Assembly: GCA_043228905.1 (NCBI GenBank)
Contig: JBHGNT010000006.1
Coordinates: 14,942,001 to 15,006,000 of the forward strand
Direction of reading: 5' to 3'
DNA: 64,000 nucleotides
From: Azolla caroliniana
Lineage: Eukaryota > Polypodiophyta
Below are positions 1-11,229 of this stretch, in pieces (position 1 is the stretch's first letter; the number at the start of each line of letters is the position of its first letter). The position numbers and the translations under genes are program-made. The notes under the pieces were generated by a model. The model saw only the letters and a program-made list of their open reading frames with translations, was not told where the DNA came from and searched no databases.

Positions 1-179
1 ATAGATCGTATTCTTAACATTATTGTGGCTCTCTAGATCCCGTTCTCGGTAAACCACCCCTTGTACGCAGTTTTTGGGAGGAGACAAAGGTGAATCTTCA
101 TGTGTAGCTAAGGCCTGTCACTGTCTTCTGTTAGTTAGGTCGCGGGCTTAACTTTCTAGGTTGATTTTTGTTTTTCCAG

Positions 180-789
180 GTTGATTTTTGTGAGCTAGAG
201 AAAGATGCTATAGATGCTTACGTGAAATCCAGGGAACCAATGGACAAAGCAGGGGCTTATGGAATTCAGGTATTTTGTTAAATAGATAAAATCGAATTTG
301 CTAATACTGCTATGAACAGAGCATAGTGCATAAGTTGCTTGTCTGCTGTATTGTATCAGGGCATTGGTGGATCATTTGTGAGATCGGTTACTGGATGCTT
401 CTACAATGTTGTTGGCTTTCCAGTTTACCGGTATGTTATTAATTTCTATTTCATGCTTATTAACGAGGCTTGCTTTTTACATGATCTTTTTTTGTAAGTG
501 TTTTTTATGCTTGAAAGATTCCTCTAGTGTTGAATAAAAAGTATTCTATAGATTTCACAAAGTATGCTGTTTTTTGCTTGTTGGTTTTGCGAAGTTTTCA
601 GAGAGGTTTTTCTCTTTTGTTTCAAGGTTATGAATCATAACCTTGAAACAGGTAAATGCTTGTTACATTATTGCAGTGATGGCAATTCTACGATGTATAC
701 CTCATGTCAATATTTTTTGATATCAAATTTACTACAGGTTTTCTGCTGAACTTGATGGATTGATAAAGAAGGGAGCACTAGTTGTCTAG
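180..789 (+). CDS. Maf-like nucleotide pyrophosphatase, last three exons
   Basis: Three exons join in frame: 180-269, 360-430 and 738-789, with AG acceptors before each and GT donors after the first two. They give 70 residues ending at the TAG at 787-789. The first exon contains [12 protein letters not shown], the signature of the Maf/HAM1-like nucleoside-triphosphate pyrophosphatase family (also the N-terminal half of ASMTL). The second gives [20 protein letters not shown] and the third ends KKGALVV. Maf proteins hydrolyse non-canonical or modified nucleotides, and this part forms the C-terminal lobe. The N-terminal exons, with the SxSPRR-type motif, lie upstream of the window. This is the only host gene recognised, and it reads intact over these exons. 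Splice sites are inferred from sequence only. Confidence 0.82.
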
Positions 790-1225
790 GCTTATTGGTG
801 GCAAAGATTTCTCTTGACAATTCATTTATTGCAGTTCTTTGGAAATGTGTCTATGCAGCAATCACCCATGCAGATGTGAAAGCAGCACACTTCCATAGGC
901 ATCACATATCGATAACATTGATAAAATGTGTCAAAAGTGCTTCCTGCCTGATGTATACTTGCTAAAGAGGTGCAGTAATTGGATTTTCACTTTCAAAGAA
1001 TCCTTTGTGATCTGATCATCTTGTAGACACTCAAAAATGTGAAATTACTGACGGCTTCCAATTGCAGAAAATGCAGGATCTTACCCTAACCCTCACACAG
1101 CAAGATCACTTAGAAGAGTAAATGAAAAATCAGTAGATTAGGAAAACGGGCTACTGATTACAAATATGTAGTAAGGCTTATATAACCAATATCTACGGGG
1201 AGCTGGAAACCCGATGTTCACTTAA
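790..1225 (+). other. 3' flank of the Maf-like gene
   Basis: No coding region is recognised. The first few hundred bases presumably include the 3' untranslated region of the Maf-like gene. No convincing polyadenylation signal or other gene was found. Confidence 0.4.
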
Positions 1226-1348
1226 GTTCACACTATTCTAACTATGTTCACACATAACAGTTACTTAACTAGGCTCACACTATTCTAACTATGCTCACAC
1301 CCAACAGTTACTTAACTAGGTTCACACTATTCCAACTATGTTCAGCCC
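1226..1348 (+). repeat. 47-bp tandem repeat, about 2.6 copies
   Basis: Units lie at 1226-1272, 1273-1319 and a partial at 1320-1348. Each begins with g(t/c)tcacactatt and the full units end with cagttacttaactag. Units differ by a few substitutions. It is not part of any recognised element. Confidence 0.85.
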
Positions 1349-2314
1349 AAAGCTTTCATAGGATGCACATTAAGTGTAACACCAATGACTTCATATCGAA
1401 CATGTTGATATATCATGATTGCATGTTCAATTACATGTATGTGCCATAAGGATCATCAAATGCTATATATAGCCATTAAAAATTGACTATGCATGATGGG
1501 TCTAGTTAGGGTATATGATTCTAGCATGGGTTGTGTAAATAATTGATTATAATGAATGAGACATTGTTTCTTGAAGTAGATGGATGTAAATAATGGACAA
1601 GGTGTTGGTCCGTAAGGTAATCGTATTGTGCATGGTGTAGGCCAGATCATCTCATTGAGTGTCACTTGAATGATTACTATGCTATGTAGTTACTGTAATA
1701 ATACAAGGTTGTTTTCTCACATATCATTGGCCAATACTAGATTTCTCAAATACCAATGATTAGAATGAAGGAAGCTGTTTGTACTAATGTGAGTTGTATA
1801 CATAAGCAAGAATGAGAGCAACATTTTCCTAGCATTTTGAATCTACAAATGCTCATGGATTTCTTGCAACATACAAACCAGGAGGTGGTTTTGGCGTAAC
1901 TTGGTTTAAAGAAAGCGTTGAATCCCCTTGCCTAGCTTTTTTTGGCTCAAATATATTTTTGATACTAGAATTTTTCTTCTCATCTACATAATGGGTAGTT
2001 GGATTTTCATTTGATGTAATTCATAATTGAAGAATTCAGAGCAAATCTCCCTTTCCTAGTACATATGTCAGATAAGGGTGTCCAATTCTTCGCTCTTTTC
2101 AGTTACAAGAAATCCTATTTTGAAAATGATATTTCATTTGGCCGAAAATGGAGATGTGCAGCAACTAGCTAGCAAAGCCTCGGTAGATGATTTTTGTTTT
2201 TGACGCTTGACAAATTTATCTATTTAAACTACAAAACTAGCCTTTCCATGTTTGTCTAAAGGTTTTGCATATGATTATGCTACCCACACCTTCATGTTAC
2301 ATGCCATTGTTTCC
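1349..2314. other. intergenic, nothing recognised
   Basis: A/T-rich sequence. Short open frames exist on both strands, but none shows a family motif. I see no LTR ends or terminal inverted repeats. Confidence 0.4.
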
Positions 2315-2425
2315 TTAGAGGAAGATTCGAGTATTGTAGATTACAGAAAATTGAATGCAACTACAATTGTTGATGCATTCCCATTGCCCTTCACAAATGG
2401 TGTATGAGATGCTGTAGCCGAGTTT
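2315..2425 (+). pseudogene. Ty3/gypsy reverse-transcriptase relic
   Basis: One frame reads VDYRKLNATTIVDAFPLPF. This matches the conserved early palm region of Ty3/gypsy reverse transcriptase (DYRxLNxxTxxDxFPLP). It is followed by a stop within about 20 codons, and no other domain is readable around it. The orientation is opposite to the neighbouring chromovirus remnant, so it belongs to a different, older insertion. Confidence 0.5.
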
Positions 2426-2430
2426 ATATT

Positions 2431-2753
2431 ATAAGAGAACAAGGTTTATATAAAGAGTAGGCTTAAGGGGTTGAAGATTGGTGTTGAACCAAATGAGTTC
2501 GTATGAATTAGTAGACAACTAACTATTTACAGGTCCTTATGGAGTATTCTAGAATGTTTTAGATTATTTTTTATATTTAGGATAATCATGGAGTATTCTA
2601 GAGTATTTTAAATATAATAATTAGTAATATACTTATTATGATTATATACAATATATCTTTGTATATGTTATCATAATGGTTTAAGGTTTGACATATATAT
2701 CAAGAGGTTGTGGGTTCGAATCCTTGTAAGCCAAAATGTATGTAATCATGACA
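2431..2753 (-). repeat. 3' LTR of chromovirus remnant N (partial)
   Basis: On the minus strand the LTR starts TGTCATGA at 2753, directly after a polypurine tract at 2754-2768 (minus: aaaaaaggggga). The start matches the LTR of M at 3660 and the fragment ending at 62109. The low-coordinate end is lost and its boundary is approximate. It contains a pol III B-box-like motif, ggttcgaatcc, near 2713-2723. Confidence 0.6.
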
Positions 2754-3659
2754 TTATCCCCCTTTTTTGATGACGAGTTCCATTAGTCCTAAGACAAGAC
2801 TTCAGACTTGGCTTATGGGTATATTTGGTGTGAAAAGCAGCAACCATAATGGAGGCGTCAGCAAGATTGTCTACAGGCTCCCATGTTCGATCATTAGGTA
2901 TATAACCTAACTAGTCAACCAAATAATATAGTTTCTTGCGGACGATCTTGGAGTCAAGAACAATAACTTCATATTCAGAGCCATCTGAAACTTTGACTAT
3001 CTAGGTAGGGGAGATGTAACACGACTCAGAATAGATCTTGTTGTGTACGACTTCAAAAGTGAAACATGGAAGACGTATATGAGGAGGAAAATCAAGGCGA
3101 AATGCCACATCATTGATTTTACCAGATATCACATATGGGCCAAAACGATGATAATCCACTTTGCTGCAAGGTCTCATGGTTTTAATGTTAGCTTGTAAGA
3201 GCTATACTCGAACTCTCACTTGAAACTTAGTCGATGACAATCGACAACGTTCTTGTGAGCGTTTTGAGCATCACATAAATTGTGCGAAAGGATAGCCTGA
3301 ATTTCTTGGAGTCGGGTTAGCCGAGCTTCATCAGTCAGGTTTGTTGGGAGTTCTGGATGTTCAAGCATTGTCCAACGAGGATGGTACCCAATGTTCGCGA
3401 AAAATTGTGAATATCCAGTAGAAGAATGTTCTAAGTTGTTGTAAGAAAATTCCGCCAAATGTAGGAGATCGACCCAATCATCTTGTTGATAGTTGATAAA
3501 ACAACGAAGATATTGCTCCAATGTTTGGTTGGTGCATTCACTTTGCCCATGAGTTTCTGGATGGTTGCCGGAAGAGAGGTTGCAAGAAGTATGTAAGAGT
3601 TTGAACATGTGCCTCCAAAATTTTGAGATGAACTAGGGACCCCGATCACTAATAATATT
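2754..3659 (-). pseudogene. chromovirus N integrase C-terminal half with chromodomain
   Basis: Read on the minus strand, 3659 to about 3216 gives the integrase core after the second catalytic Asp (ISDRGP). It then reads HPETHGQSECTNQTLEQYL, which holds the catalytic Glu, and AEFSYNN. Further down, about 2990-2790 reads VLDSKIVRKKLYYLVD, a stop, then LGYIPNDRTWEPVDNLADA. That is a chromodomain, which places N among plant chromoviruses (Ty3/gypsy), whose chromodomain is thought to steer integration to chromatin marks. Several stops and frameshifts make it a dead copy. Its upstream pol was separated by the insertion of element M at 3660. Confidence 0.8.
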
Positions 3660-4086
3660 TGTCATGAATACATAGCATTATGGCTTCACCTAAGCTTGAA
3701 CCTAAGACCTTGTAATACATAATCAAGAACCCGGCCATTAAGATAGCCTATGGTCATATGAGATGATAAAAGTTATTTTTTGTAATATAATGATTACTGT
3801 AAATACTTTGGAACATTCTAGAACATTCTCCAATATCCTAGAACATCTTACAATATTCTAGGTGTAGAACATTCTAGAACATTATAGAAATCTCTAGGTT
3901 ATTCTATAGGAACCTATAAATATAGACATACAATTCTTCTCAAACCGATTCGAATCAACACCAGCCTTGTATCCATTCTCTTTCTATCTTAATACGCCCA
4001 TTCTTCTCTTATCACTTCATTCCTTTCGTCTTGTGTTCTCTTATATTTTTCTTCTATCACTCCATCTTTTATTCTTGTTTTTGACA
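3660..4086 (+). repeat. 5' LTR of chromovirus M
   Basis: The LTR begins TGTCATGAA and ends TTTTTGACA, giving TGTCA/TGACA inverted ends. A TATA-like box (tataaata) lies near 3915, about 170 bp before the LTR end. The start is homologous to the LTR of N (2753, minus) and to the fragment at 61861-62109 (minus). No matching 3' LTR remains, so no target duplication can be checked. The interior holds many attctaga/ctagaat motifs and a degraded tRNA-like segment. Confidence 0.7.
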
Positions 4087-4140
4087 ATTTGATTCGAATT
4101 CTCTCTCTCCTTTATCCTCTTCTATAAAACTCACAAAACC

Positions 4141-5290
4141 ATGACCGCCAACAACTCACAAGAATATCTCACACTTGTTGTAGAAATGGAGAATCTTAAA
4201 ACCAAGTTCGCATCTCTTGAATTAGAGAATCAACGTCTAGTTGGAGATCTAAAAAAGGTCATTGTAGAGAAGCAACAACAATAGGAGTTTACGTGACAGT
4301 TGGAATCGACCATTGTAATTTTACAACAACAAAGAGTAGACGACCAAGGAATCATCAAGGAGCCAAAATCAACCTCCCAGCTAAATTTGATGGTTCGAGG
4401 GCGCATTTTCGGGGTTTCTTAAATCAAGTACGCTTGGTATTTCAAATGCATCCCACACGCTAGCTGACAAATGCATCATGAGTCGGGTTAGTTGATACCT
4501 TATTGACTGGCATAACATTGTCGTGGTTTGCTCCATTACTAGAGACAAATTCTCCTCTACTCAATAATTTTGAAGAATTTATCAAAGAATTTAAGGCTTG
4601 CTTCGGAGATATAGATGGGGCACAAACAACAATCAACAAGATTCGTCCACCGCGTCAAGGTGATCAACTAACATCCACATATGTAGCCAATTTCTGTCTC
4701 ATTGTGAGCGATATTCCTTGGGATGAACAAGCCCTAATGTAGCAAATTTGTTGCGACCTTTGTAGTGATGTGAAAGACTTACTTCTTACCTTCCAGGAGT
4801 ATCCAAAATCATTTACAAAAGCTATTAGTCGAGAAATATGGTGTGATAATCGCCTTTTTGAGCATCGATGTGAGTGACAACAACAAATAACAAGATCAAG
4901 ATTCACAACAACTTATGCATCAGTAACGACACAATCATCTCCAAGACAAAGATATAACCTTGCTCTAACTCCAAGGCAAACATGCAGTCCACTCCCAATG
5001 GATAGTTTTACACCCATGGAGATCGATATGACCCAATGATGAGGACCGTTGGACGAAGAGAAGCAATGATGCCGAGAAAACCGGCTGTGCTTAAATTGCG
5101 GAGGTCCAAGACATATAGCCATTCATTGCCCTCGCAGGCCGAGACATCAAGTAAATCAAATTCACTATGACAATAAAAATGAGTCCAACATTTTAGAAGC
5201 AGTTAATGATTCTAATATTATGAATAATCCACCTTTGTCCAATAAATTTGAAGTCCTAAGACAATAAGAAGAGGAGTCAAATGAATAAGT
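4141..5290 (+). pseudogene. chromovirus M gag (nucleocapsid)
   Basis: The start MTANNSQEYL at 4141 is the first ATG after the LTR. It is followed by a coiled-coil-like stretch and a stop after about 47 codons. The capsid part (4503-4742) is readable in pieces. A zinc knuckle of CX2CX4HX4C form (CLNCGGPRHIAIHC) is encoded at about 5090-5134, just before the protease. Several stops and frame changes show it cannot make a full protein. Gag packages the element RNA in virus-like particles. Confidence 0.7.
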
Positions 5291-5299
5291 TCGGCCAAA

Positions 5300-5690
5300 A
5301 TGAGAGGCATTTGGTTGGACAACCCTAGATCTGTACAACCTAGTGTGGGTTCCATTTCTTCCAAGCATGTTAGTAGAGTCTTCTTAGCCCAAGTAGAAGT
5401 TAGGACACCGCGTTGTCAACTTCAAGTCCAAACCCTCTTAGATACTGAAGCCAATTCTTGTTTCATGGATAGAGATTTTGCACAAAAACACCAAATATCC
5501 TTGCATACCCTTCCTTGCCCAATTTTCGTAGTAGTGATTGATGGACATTCCATAGTTTCCGGGAAGATATTTGAAAAGTCTAAGCCAATTCACATACTCT
5601 TAGGTGATTTAGGATGTGTATTTTCCTTTAACATAATCTGTAGCCCCGAGCATTCTTGGTTTGCCATGATTAGAACTACATAACCCATGA
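5300..5690 (+). pseudogene. chromovirus M aspartic protease
   Basis: The frame from 5300 reads FLAQVEVRTP, then LLDTEANSCFMD, then HILLGDLG. This is the retropepsin layout of Ty3 elements, which cleaves the polyprotein. The active-site triplet is DTE rather than D(S/T)G, so the enzyme would be inactive even if translated. The frame breaks at about 5680. Confidence 0.65.
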
Positions 5691-5729
5691 ATCAAAGAGA
5701 AATTTGGTGCCCTTCAGTAGAAAACATCA

Positions 5730-5800
5730 TTGCCAAGGATCGAACCCAGGACTATTCTATTAAATAATATAGTTCTACCAGTGCACCATCTCCTTTTCAT
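5730..5800 (-). repeat. tRNA-like or SINE-like segment inside element M
   Basis: On the minus strand an A-box-like tggtgcactgg (about 5783-5793) precedes a B-box-like gttcgatcc (about 5738-5747) at a tRNA-like distance. The segment lies between the protease and the reverse transcriptase of M, where the coding frame is lost. Stems are weak, so this is not a functional tRNA gene. It could be a short tRNA-derived SINE fragment or chance. Confidence 0.35.
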
Positions 5801-6075
5801 CAAATCTCAACCATCACATTACAACAATTATCCCAAGTGGGAGGAAAGGAGGAATTTTTCTTATTTGCAGTATCAATGACACCTTCTAGTGCCACTCGAG
5901 GGAATTCAGACATCCAAATTCCCAAAAACTATCAAGAATATGCTGATATTTTCGACAATGTCAAAGCTAGTATACTGCCAAAGCATCGACCGTATGACTG
6001 TCCCATTGATCTCCAACCAGGAAAAGAGCCACCGTTGGGTTCGATCTACATTAATGTGCGGAAGCTTAGAAAAAC
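5801..6075 (+). pseudogene. chromovirus M reverse transcriptase N-terminus
   Basis: From about 5837 it reads IPKNYQEYADIFD, then LPKHRPYDCPIDLQPGKEPP, the conserved lead-in to Ty3/gypsy reverse transcriptase. The sequence stops being recognisable at about 6075, where the minus-strand copia B LTR begins. The catalytic YxDD part is absent. Confidence 0.75.
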
Positions 6076-6481
6076 TGGCTTAGTCGGATAACAAAAGAAA
6101 ACAGAGACAAGGTTTTAATGGAAAGCTTGAGAGTGCACAATATGCGGGAGAGACAAAGAGAGCAGACCATTGAACTCTATTTCAAAGATAAACTCAATAC
6201 TCTGTGCTTAGTGAGCACTTTTTACAAGTCCTTAAAAGGACTGACAGAAGTACTGACATGTACTTCAATGCTCATACTGAGTGATTGACACTGACTCTTA
6301 AAAATATGACTACGTACTAGGCTAGAATGGTAGGCTTGTAACGGCCTATCGATTACACTTAGATCCGGACACTGATCCGACTCTCCGTTCCAAACACCAA
6401 TCCAGCTCTTCGTTCCGGGCACAAATCCAGCTCTTGGCTTATTCAGCCGATCCGGATGATGTTTAGCTTGCTCTCTCAACA
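6076..6481 (-). repeat. 3' LTR of copia B
   Basis: On the minus strand it starts TGTTGAGAG at 6481, directly after a polypurine tract (cttgagggggag, 6482-6493). Length is about 406 bp, close to the 414-bp LTR of copia F, to which it is related (shared ggatcggctgaataag). The low end (6076) is chosen from the CA-type end and the break in the M frame. The 5' LTR is not in the window. Confidence 0.65.
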
Positions 6482-6493
6482 CTCCCCCTCAAG

Positions 6494-8384
6494 CTCAACT
6501 TGAGGTTAGATCGTGGTGTTAGTGTCTGTCGGTGCTTCTGTTCAGCTCCTCCGGGCGTCTTCCCACCTTGCTCGCGCTCCTTGACACGTTTGGTCCCGCT
6601 TTCCATGACCCGTTCAGTTCCACGCACCTTGACCTTTTCAGTTGGCTCATAAGCTCATCATGCCCATCTTAGCTCCTTCGTTGCCATGACTTCGACGCTT
6701 CTCGACTAGTCGGTTCCTCCGTGTCGGTGTTGACTTCTGCTGCATTCTCATCCATTTGGCCTTTTGTTGATTTGGCTCCTCCGACATGTACACATCTTCC
6801 GAATTGGCTGCCTTTGATTCGTTTGAGCTCTTGTTCGAATTGGCTGTCTCCAATTCGTACCACATCAGACCATGTCCGGGTCTTGACCTTCTTCTTCCAG
6901 TTTGGCTGTCCTTCTTGACTTTTCCGCCGTTGCCGCTCGTTCTGACTTTTTCAATTGACTCGACTCCCTTTTCCGTCTTGTCTCTGGTTGCTTCTTCAAT
7001 GCCTTTACATGTTCCGGTTCCCATTCTGATTCTCCCCCTCAAGTGTGGCATGTCGAAATGTTGTAGCCCAAGCATCTCCGAAAAATGTTGCAACTTGTCT
7101 GATCCGAGTGGCTTGGTGAAGATGTTGGCAATCTGCTGATCCGTTCGAAAAGAGCGGGGTCCGACTTCATTGCTTAGGACCTGCTTGAGCACAAAGTCAT
7201 AATGCACTTCTATGTGCTTCATCCGAGCATGGAACACAAGGTTCTTGGCCATCTTCATGGTACTTATGTTGTTGCAGTAGATTGGGATCGGAGTTGGAAC
7301 TTCAATCGGGAGGTCTGGCAATAGTCGCCGAAGCCAGATGGCTTCACAAGTGGCGATGGTAGCACCCTGACACTCAATCTAAGTGCTCGATAGAGCCACT
7401 ATCGGCGGCTTCTTTCTACGCCACCCAACAACCGCACTCCCGAGAGAGAATATACAACCGGATGTTGACCGATGATCCAACGCATCACCAACCTAGTTGG
7501 CATTTGTATAACAGACTAACTGTTCGGTTATACCGTGTCGGTACAATAGTCCCCGATCCTTAGTGTCGCTCACATATCTCAATAGTCAATGCGCGCACTA
7601 AAGGTGCTCGACGGTCGGCTTTTGCATAATTCGGGTGATTGTTAAGTATATAAGGCTTCCGACAATTTGTTGAACCGTTTCTCATTGTAGGCCGGTCCGG
7701 AGTTGGGACGTAGCTTGAGGTTCTGGTTCAGAGGTGTCGAGACCGGTTGGCATTTGGTCATGCCGAACTTGTACAACATATTCAACACATAGGGTCGCTA
7801 AGATAGCATTATGCCGTCGGGGGTATGGATCACTTCGATCTCGAGGAAGTAATGAAGGTCCCCAAGGCCCTTCATTTCAAATGCGTCTGACAGTTGGGAC
7901 TTCACTCGGCCAACTTTAGTGAGGTCGGGTCTAGTAACGACTAAGTTGTCGACATACAACAAAATGCATACAAGACCTTTCAGACCCTTTCAGATGAATA
8001 AGGAAGTGTCGGACTTCGATGCCGCAAACCCCATCTTACGCAACCGGTGCGTTATCTTCGAATTCCAAGCACGGGGAGCTTGCTTCAAGCCATAAAGTGA
8101 CTTCTTGATTCGGCACACTGTTGTTGTTCATCTCCGATTGAAAACAAAGGGGCTAAATCATGTAGACTTGTTCTTCAAGGTCGCCTTGAAGAAATGCATT
8201 CTTCATGCCCATTTGGTGAAGATGCCACCCCCTTGCTGCAACAACTGCCAACACCACACAAACCATCGTCATCTTCACTACTGAAGCGAAGGTCTCGTCA
8301 TAGTCGATTCTGTGGGTTTGTGCATATCCTTTGGTCACTAACCGAGCCTTGTACTGGTTGACTAAACCGTCAGCATTATATTTT
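6494..8384 (-). pseudogene. copia B reverse transcriptase (rest), RNase H and C-terminal tail
   Basis: Minus strand from 8384: [16 protein letters not shown], then [20 protein letters not shown] (palm region, with the usual DVKNAF changed to GMKNAF). After that comes a damaged stretch to about 7330. RNase H from 7321 reads YCNNISTMKMAKN, then RMKHIEVHYDFV, then IANIFTKPLG. After RNase H an extra basic/acidic tail of about 140 residues continues to 6647. Its TRRNRLVEKRRSH section is also found at the end of copia F. The conserved YVDD motif is not readable. Confidence 0.75.
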
Positions 8385-8389
8385 ACATT

Positions 8390-8830
8390 TGGTGAGATAT
8401 CAAGCTCAACTAGTTTAATCTAGTTAGTCAGCACATGTAACTTAGTAGTTACCTAGATCGAATCTAGTTAATGTGTTGACCTTAATCCTTTAAATAGGAC
8501 CTTGTACTTAAGTGGGATATTCTAGATCCTCCACTCCTTAGTACATTTAATGTAGGACTTACACATAAGTACCTATGTTCTACCCACACAGGTGCACCTT
8601 TGCACATGGATTGTATATATACCTCATTGTGGGTATTTTTGTATGTTGATGACACTTTTCAATATAGTCAATCATCCCCCATTTATCTTCGTGTTCACAA
8701 GTGTAACTTCCTCTCTCTCTCTCTTCCTCTCACACACTCTCACGTGCATATCATACTAATCTTCCGCTGCTTAACGTAACCATATAATTAGTCTCTAATT
8801 AACCCTAGTTAATTACCTAATTACTTAATA
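8390..8830 (+). repeat. 5' LTR of copia A
   Basis: 441 bp, starting tggtgagatatc and ending ttacttaata. A TATA-like ttgtatatata lies near 8611. The primer-binding site tggtatcagagc follows at 8831-8842. It differs from the 3' LTR at about eight positions, including both terminal dinucleotide regions. Confidence 0.93.
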
Positions 8831-8985
8831 TGGTATCAGAGCGTGTGGTTTAGGAAATCCACTAAGCCCACCACTTATTCGTGATTGTGTGTTCGAGACA
8901 CCGACGAGAAATCCCGGCTATTCGCTATCCGCCACCGTAGTGCCGCTACGAAGGACGTGTACGCGACCAAGAGAAGAAAAACAAA

Positions 8986-11229
8986 ATGGAAGACACAACA
9001 ATCAACATGAACAAACAAATGGGAAGCTCACTCCCTAGCGAAAAGCTAGACCGAAACAACTATTCATCTTGGGAGTACAAGATGAATCAATACCTTGTCA
9101 GCCAAGGGTATTGGAGCTACATCAACGTCGCACAAGAAAACAAACCCAAAACCACACACGCCAACTACCCAACATGGGAGCAAGGCGCGAGTTAGGTAAT
9201 GTATTGCTTGGCAACATGTGTAAACGACCACATGCTTAGCCACATTCGTGACGCCAAGACGCCCAAAGAGGTGTGGGAAAATCTCAAGAAGATTTTTGCC
9301 GCGGACACATTCGCGTGCAAGCTTCAACTCCGGCAAGAGTTGGACAACATACGACAAAAAGAAATGTCCGTGACGGACTACACCGCCAAGATCAAGAGCA
9401 TCTGCGACTCTCTTGGCTCCATCAACGTCAACATCGACGAGGACGAGATGGTGCAAGTATGCTTGGGCGGCCTCGCACAACGATTCAACCCGTTGAGAAC
9501 GACAATCTTGGCGAGAGATACCCCTCCCTCGTTCTTCAACCTCCAATCAATGCTATTGGTCGAAGAAAACCACATTCAATCAAAGAACAACACATCGGAA
9601 GGACAAATGCTCTTCTCCGATACAGATGGTGCCCATAGACGAGGTCGAAGTGGAAGAGGTCAATTCGACCTATCCCACGAAGGGAATTCACAACTTCGGC
9701 AAGGAAACGGAAGCCATCGAGGAACCTTCACAAGAAGGGGGAGCTTCCACGCCGAACAAGGTCGGCGAATGAATCCACCTACGTGCAACTATTGCAGAAA
9801 AATCGGCCATCGCGAAGAGGAGTGCCGAAAAAGACGAAGCGAGTCGGCCTCAACAAGCCAGCAACTCACAAATTACGCCGCTAACGCGGAATATGCGGAC
9901 TACGGCGGACTCTTCGTGATGAGGCATAGAGCGAACTCTATGATGGCCTCCGATCCCGCAAACTCCGCAAGCACCTCCAACTCCGAACACACGTGGTTCG
10001 TAGACTCCGGCGCCTCGCATCACATGACGTCGCACCAAGAGTGGTTTCGCGACTTCCGAACGCCGGATCGACCCCGCTACATAGAGACTGGAGATGACAC
10101 TCTGCATCCCATTCGGCACATCGGCGATGTCCCATTCGGGAAAGAAGGCGAACAAACTTGCATCAAGAATGTCTTGCACGTGCCCACAATAACAAAGAAT
10201 TTGGTCTCGGTTGGCCAAATCGTGGAGCAACGCATGCAAGTCCGCTTCAACAATGAAGGTTGCTTCATCGAGAAAGACGGCTGACTCATAGCCAAGGGAG
10301 GGAGAGACGGTCGCTTGTTCATCCTCGACTTGAACGAGGTAAAATCGGCCATATACACCAAAGGTCTCAAGACCGAGACAAACATCGAGTTGTGGCACAA
10401 GCGAATCGGCCACGTAAACCTCCAACGGCTTCGCGGAATGCAATCAAAGGGAATCGTAATCGGACTCCCGGCCTTCGAATCGAAACGAGTCGACCGAGTG
10501 TGTGAAGCATGCCAACTCGGCAAACAACATCGACTCCCATTCCCGAAGGAGAGCTCCGCGAGCAAAGGCCTCCTTGACATAATCCACTCGGACGTATGGG
10601 GACCGGCTCAAACGCCGACGCTTGGCGGATGCCGCTACTACGTCACCTTCATCGATGACCATTCGCGCTACGCGTGGATATACCCGATGAAGAAGAAGAG
10701 CGAAGTGCTCTCCCACTTTCAAAGGCTCAAAAGCTAAGTGGAGAAAGAAACCGGTCGGCACATTCGATGCCTACGATCGGACGGAGGAAAGGAGTACTTC
10801 TCTGACGAGTTCACCTCCTACCTCCAAGGTGAAGGCATTCATAGAAAATTCTCATGCCGACACACTCCCCAACAAAACGGAGTAGCCGAGAGAAAGAATC
10901 GGCAAATACTCGAGGAAGCACGCGCCATGATGCGTGCGAAGCACATGCCGAACTTCTATTGGGCGGAAGCGGCATCCACGGCCGTCTATCTCATGAATCG
11001 ATGCACCGCAAATAGCGTGCATGAGCTTACTCCATACGAGATCTTCGTTGGAAGGAAGCCCATCCTCTCGCACCTCAAGGTGTTCGGAAGCATTGCGAAT
11101 GTACGCATCCCAAACGAAAGTCGAGAAAAGCCCGACGCAAAGTCGGAAGAATGTATCCGCGAAAAAGGTGTACAAGTGCTTCAACCCTTCGACCCGAGCG
11201 GTGCGGATAAGTCACGACGTCGTTTTTGA
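8986..11229 (+). pseudogene. copia A gag-protease-integrase polyprotein
   Basis: Starts at ATG 8986. Gag domain in the first 200 residues, then a zinc knuckle CNYCRKIGHREEEC (about 9787) and protease WFVDSGASHHM (about 9995). The pre-integrase region is LWHKRIGH with CEACQLGKQH, and the integrase core has HSDVWGP, RSDGGKEY and HTPQQNGVAERKN. Only three in-frame stops break this stretch (TAG 9193, TGA 10282, TAA 10735), and the frame is lost after about 11150. The reading is otherwise well preserved, which fits the modest LTR divergence. The gag is related to those of copia D, F and Q. Confidence 0.85.

Larger units (their letters stand above)
3660..6075 (+). mobile_element. chromovirus M, 5' half
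   Basis: Order: LTR 3660-4086, gag from 4141, protease, then the start of reverse transcriptase, cut at 6075 by the LTR of copia B. It interrupts the integrase of element N in opposite orientation. It shares N's LTR family, so both are copies of one chromovirus family. The 3' half is not found in the window. Confidence 0.7.

Noticed and set aside
564-749. A 61-codon open frame in the Maf-like gene
   Set aside because: It lies in the last intron and has no family motif; splice sites and protein similarity explain the region.
2315-2425. RT relic as part of element N
   Set aside because: It is on the opposite strand to N and lies beyond N's 3' LTR.
5730-5800. A functional tRNA gene
   Set aside because: Box motifs are present but acceptor and arm pairing is poor and the B box is one base short of the full consensus.
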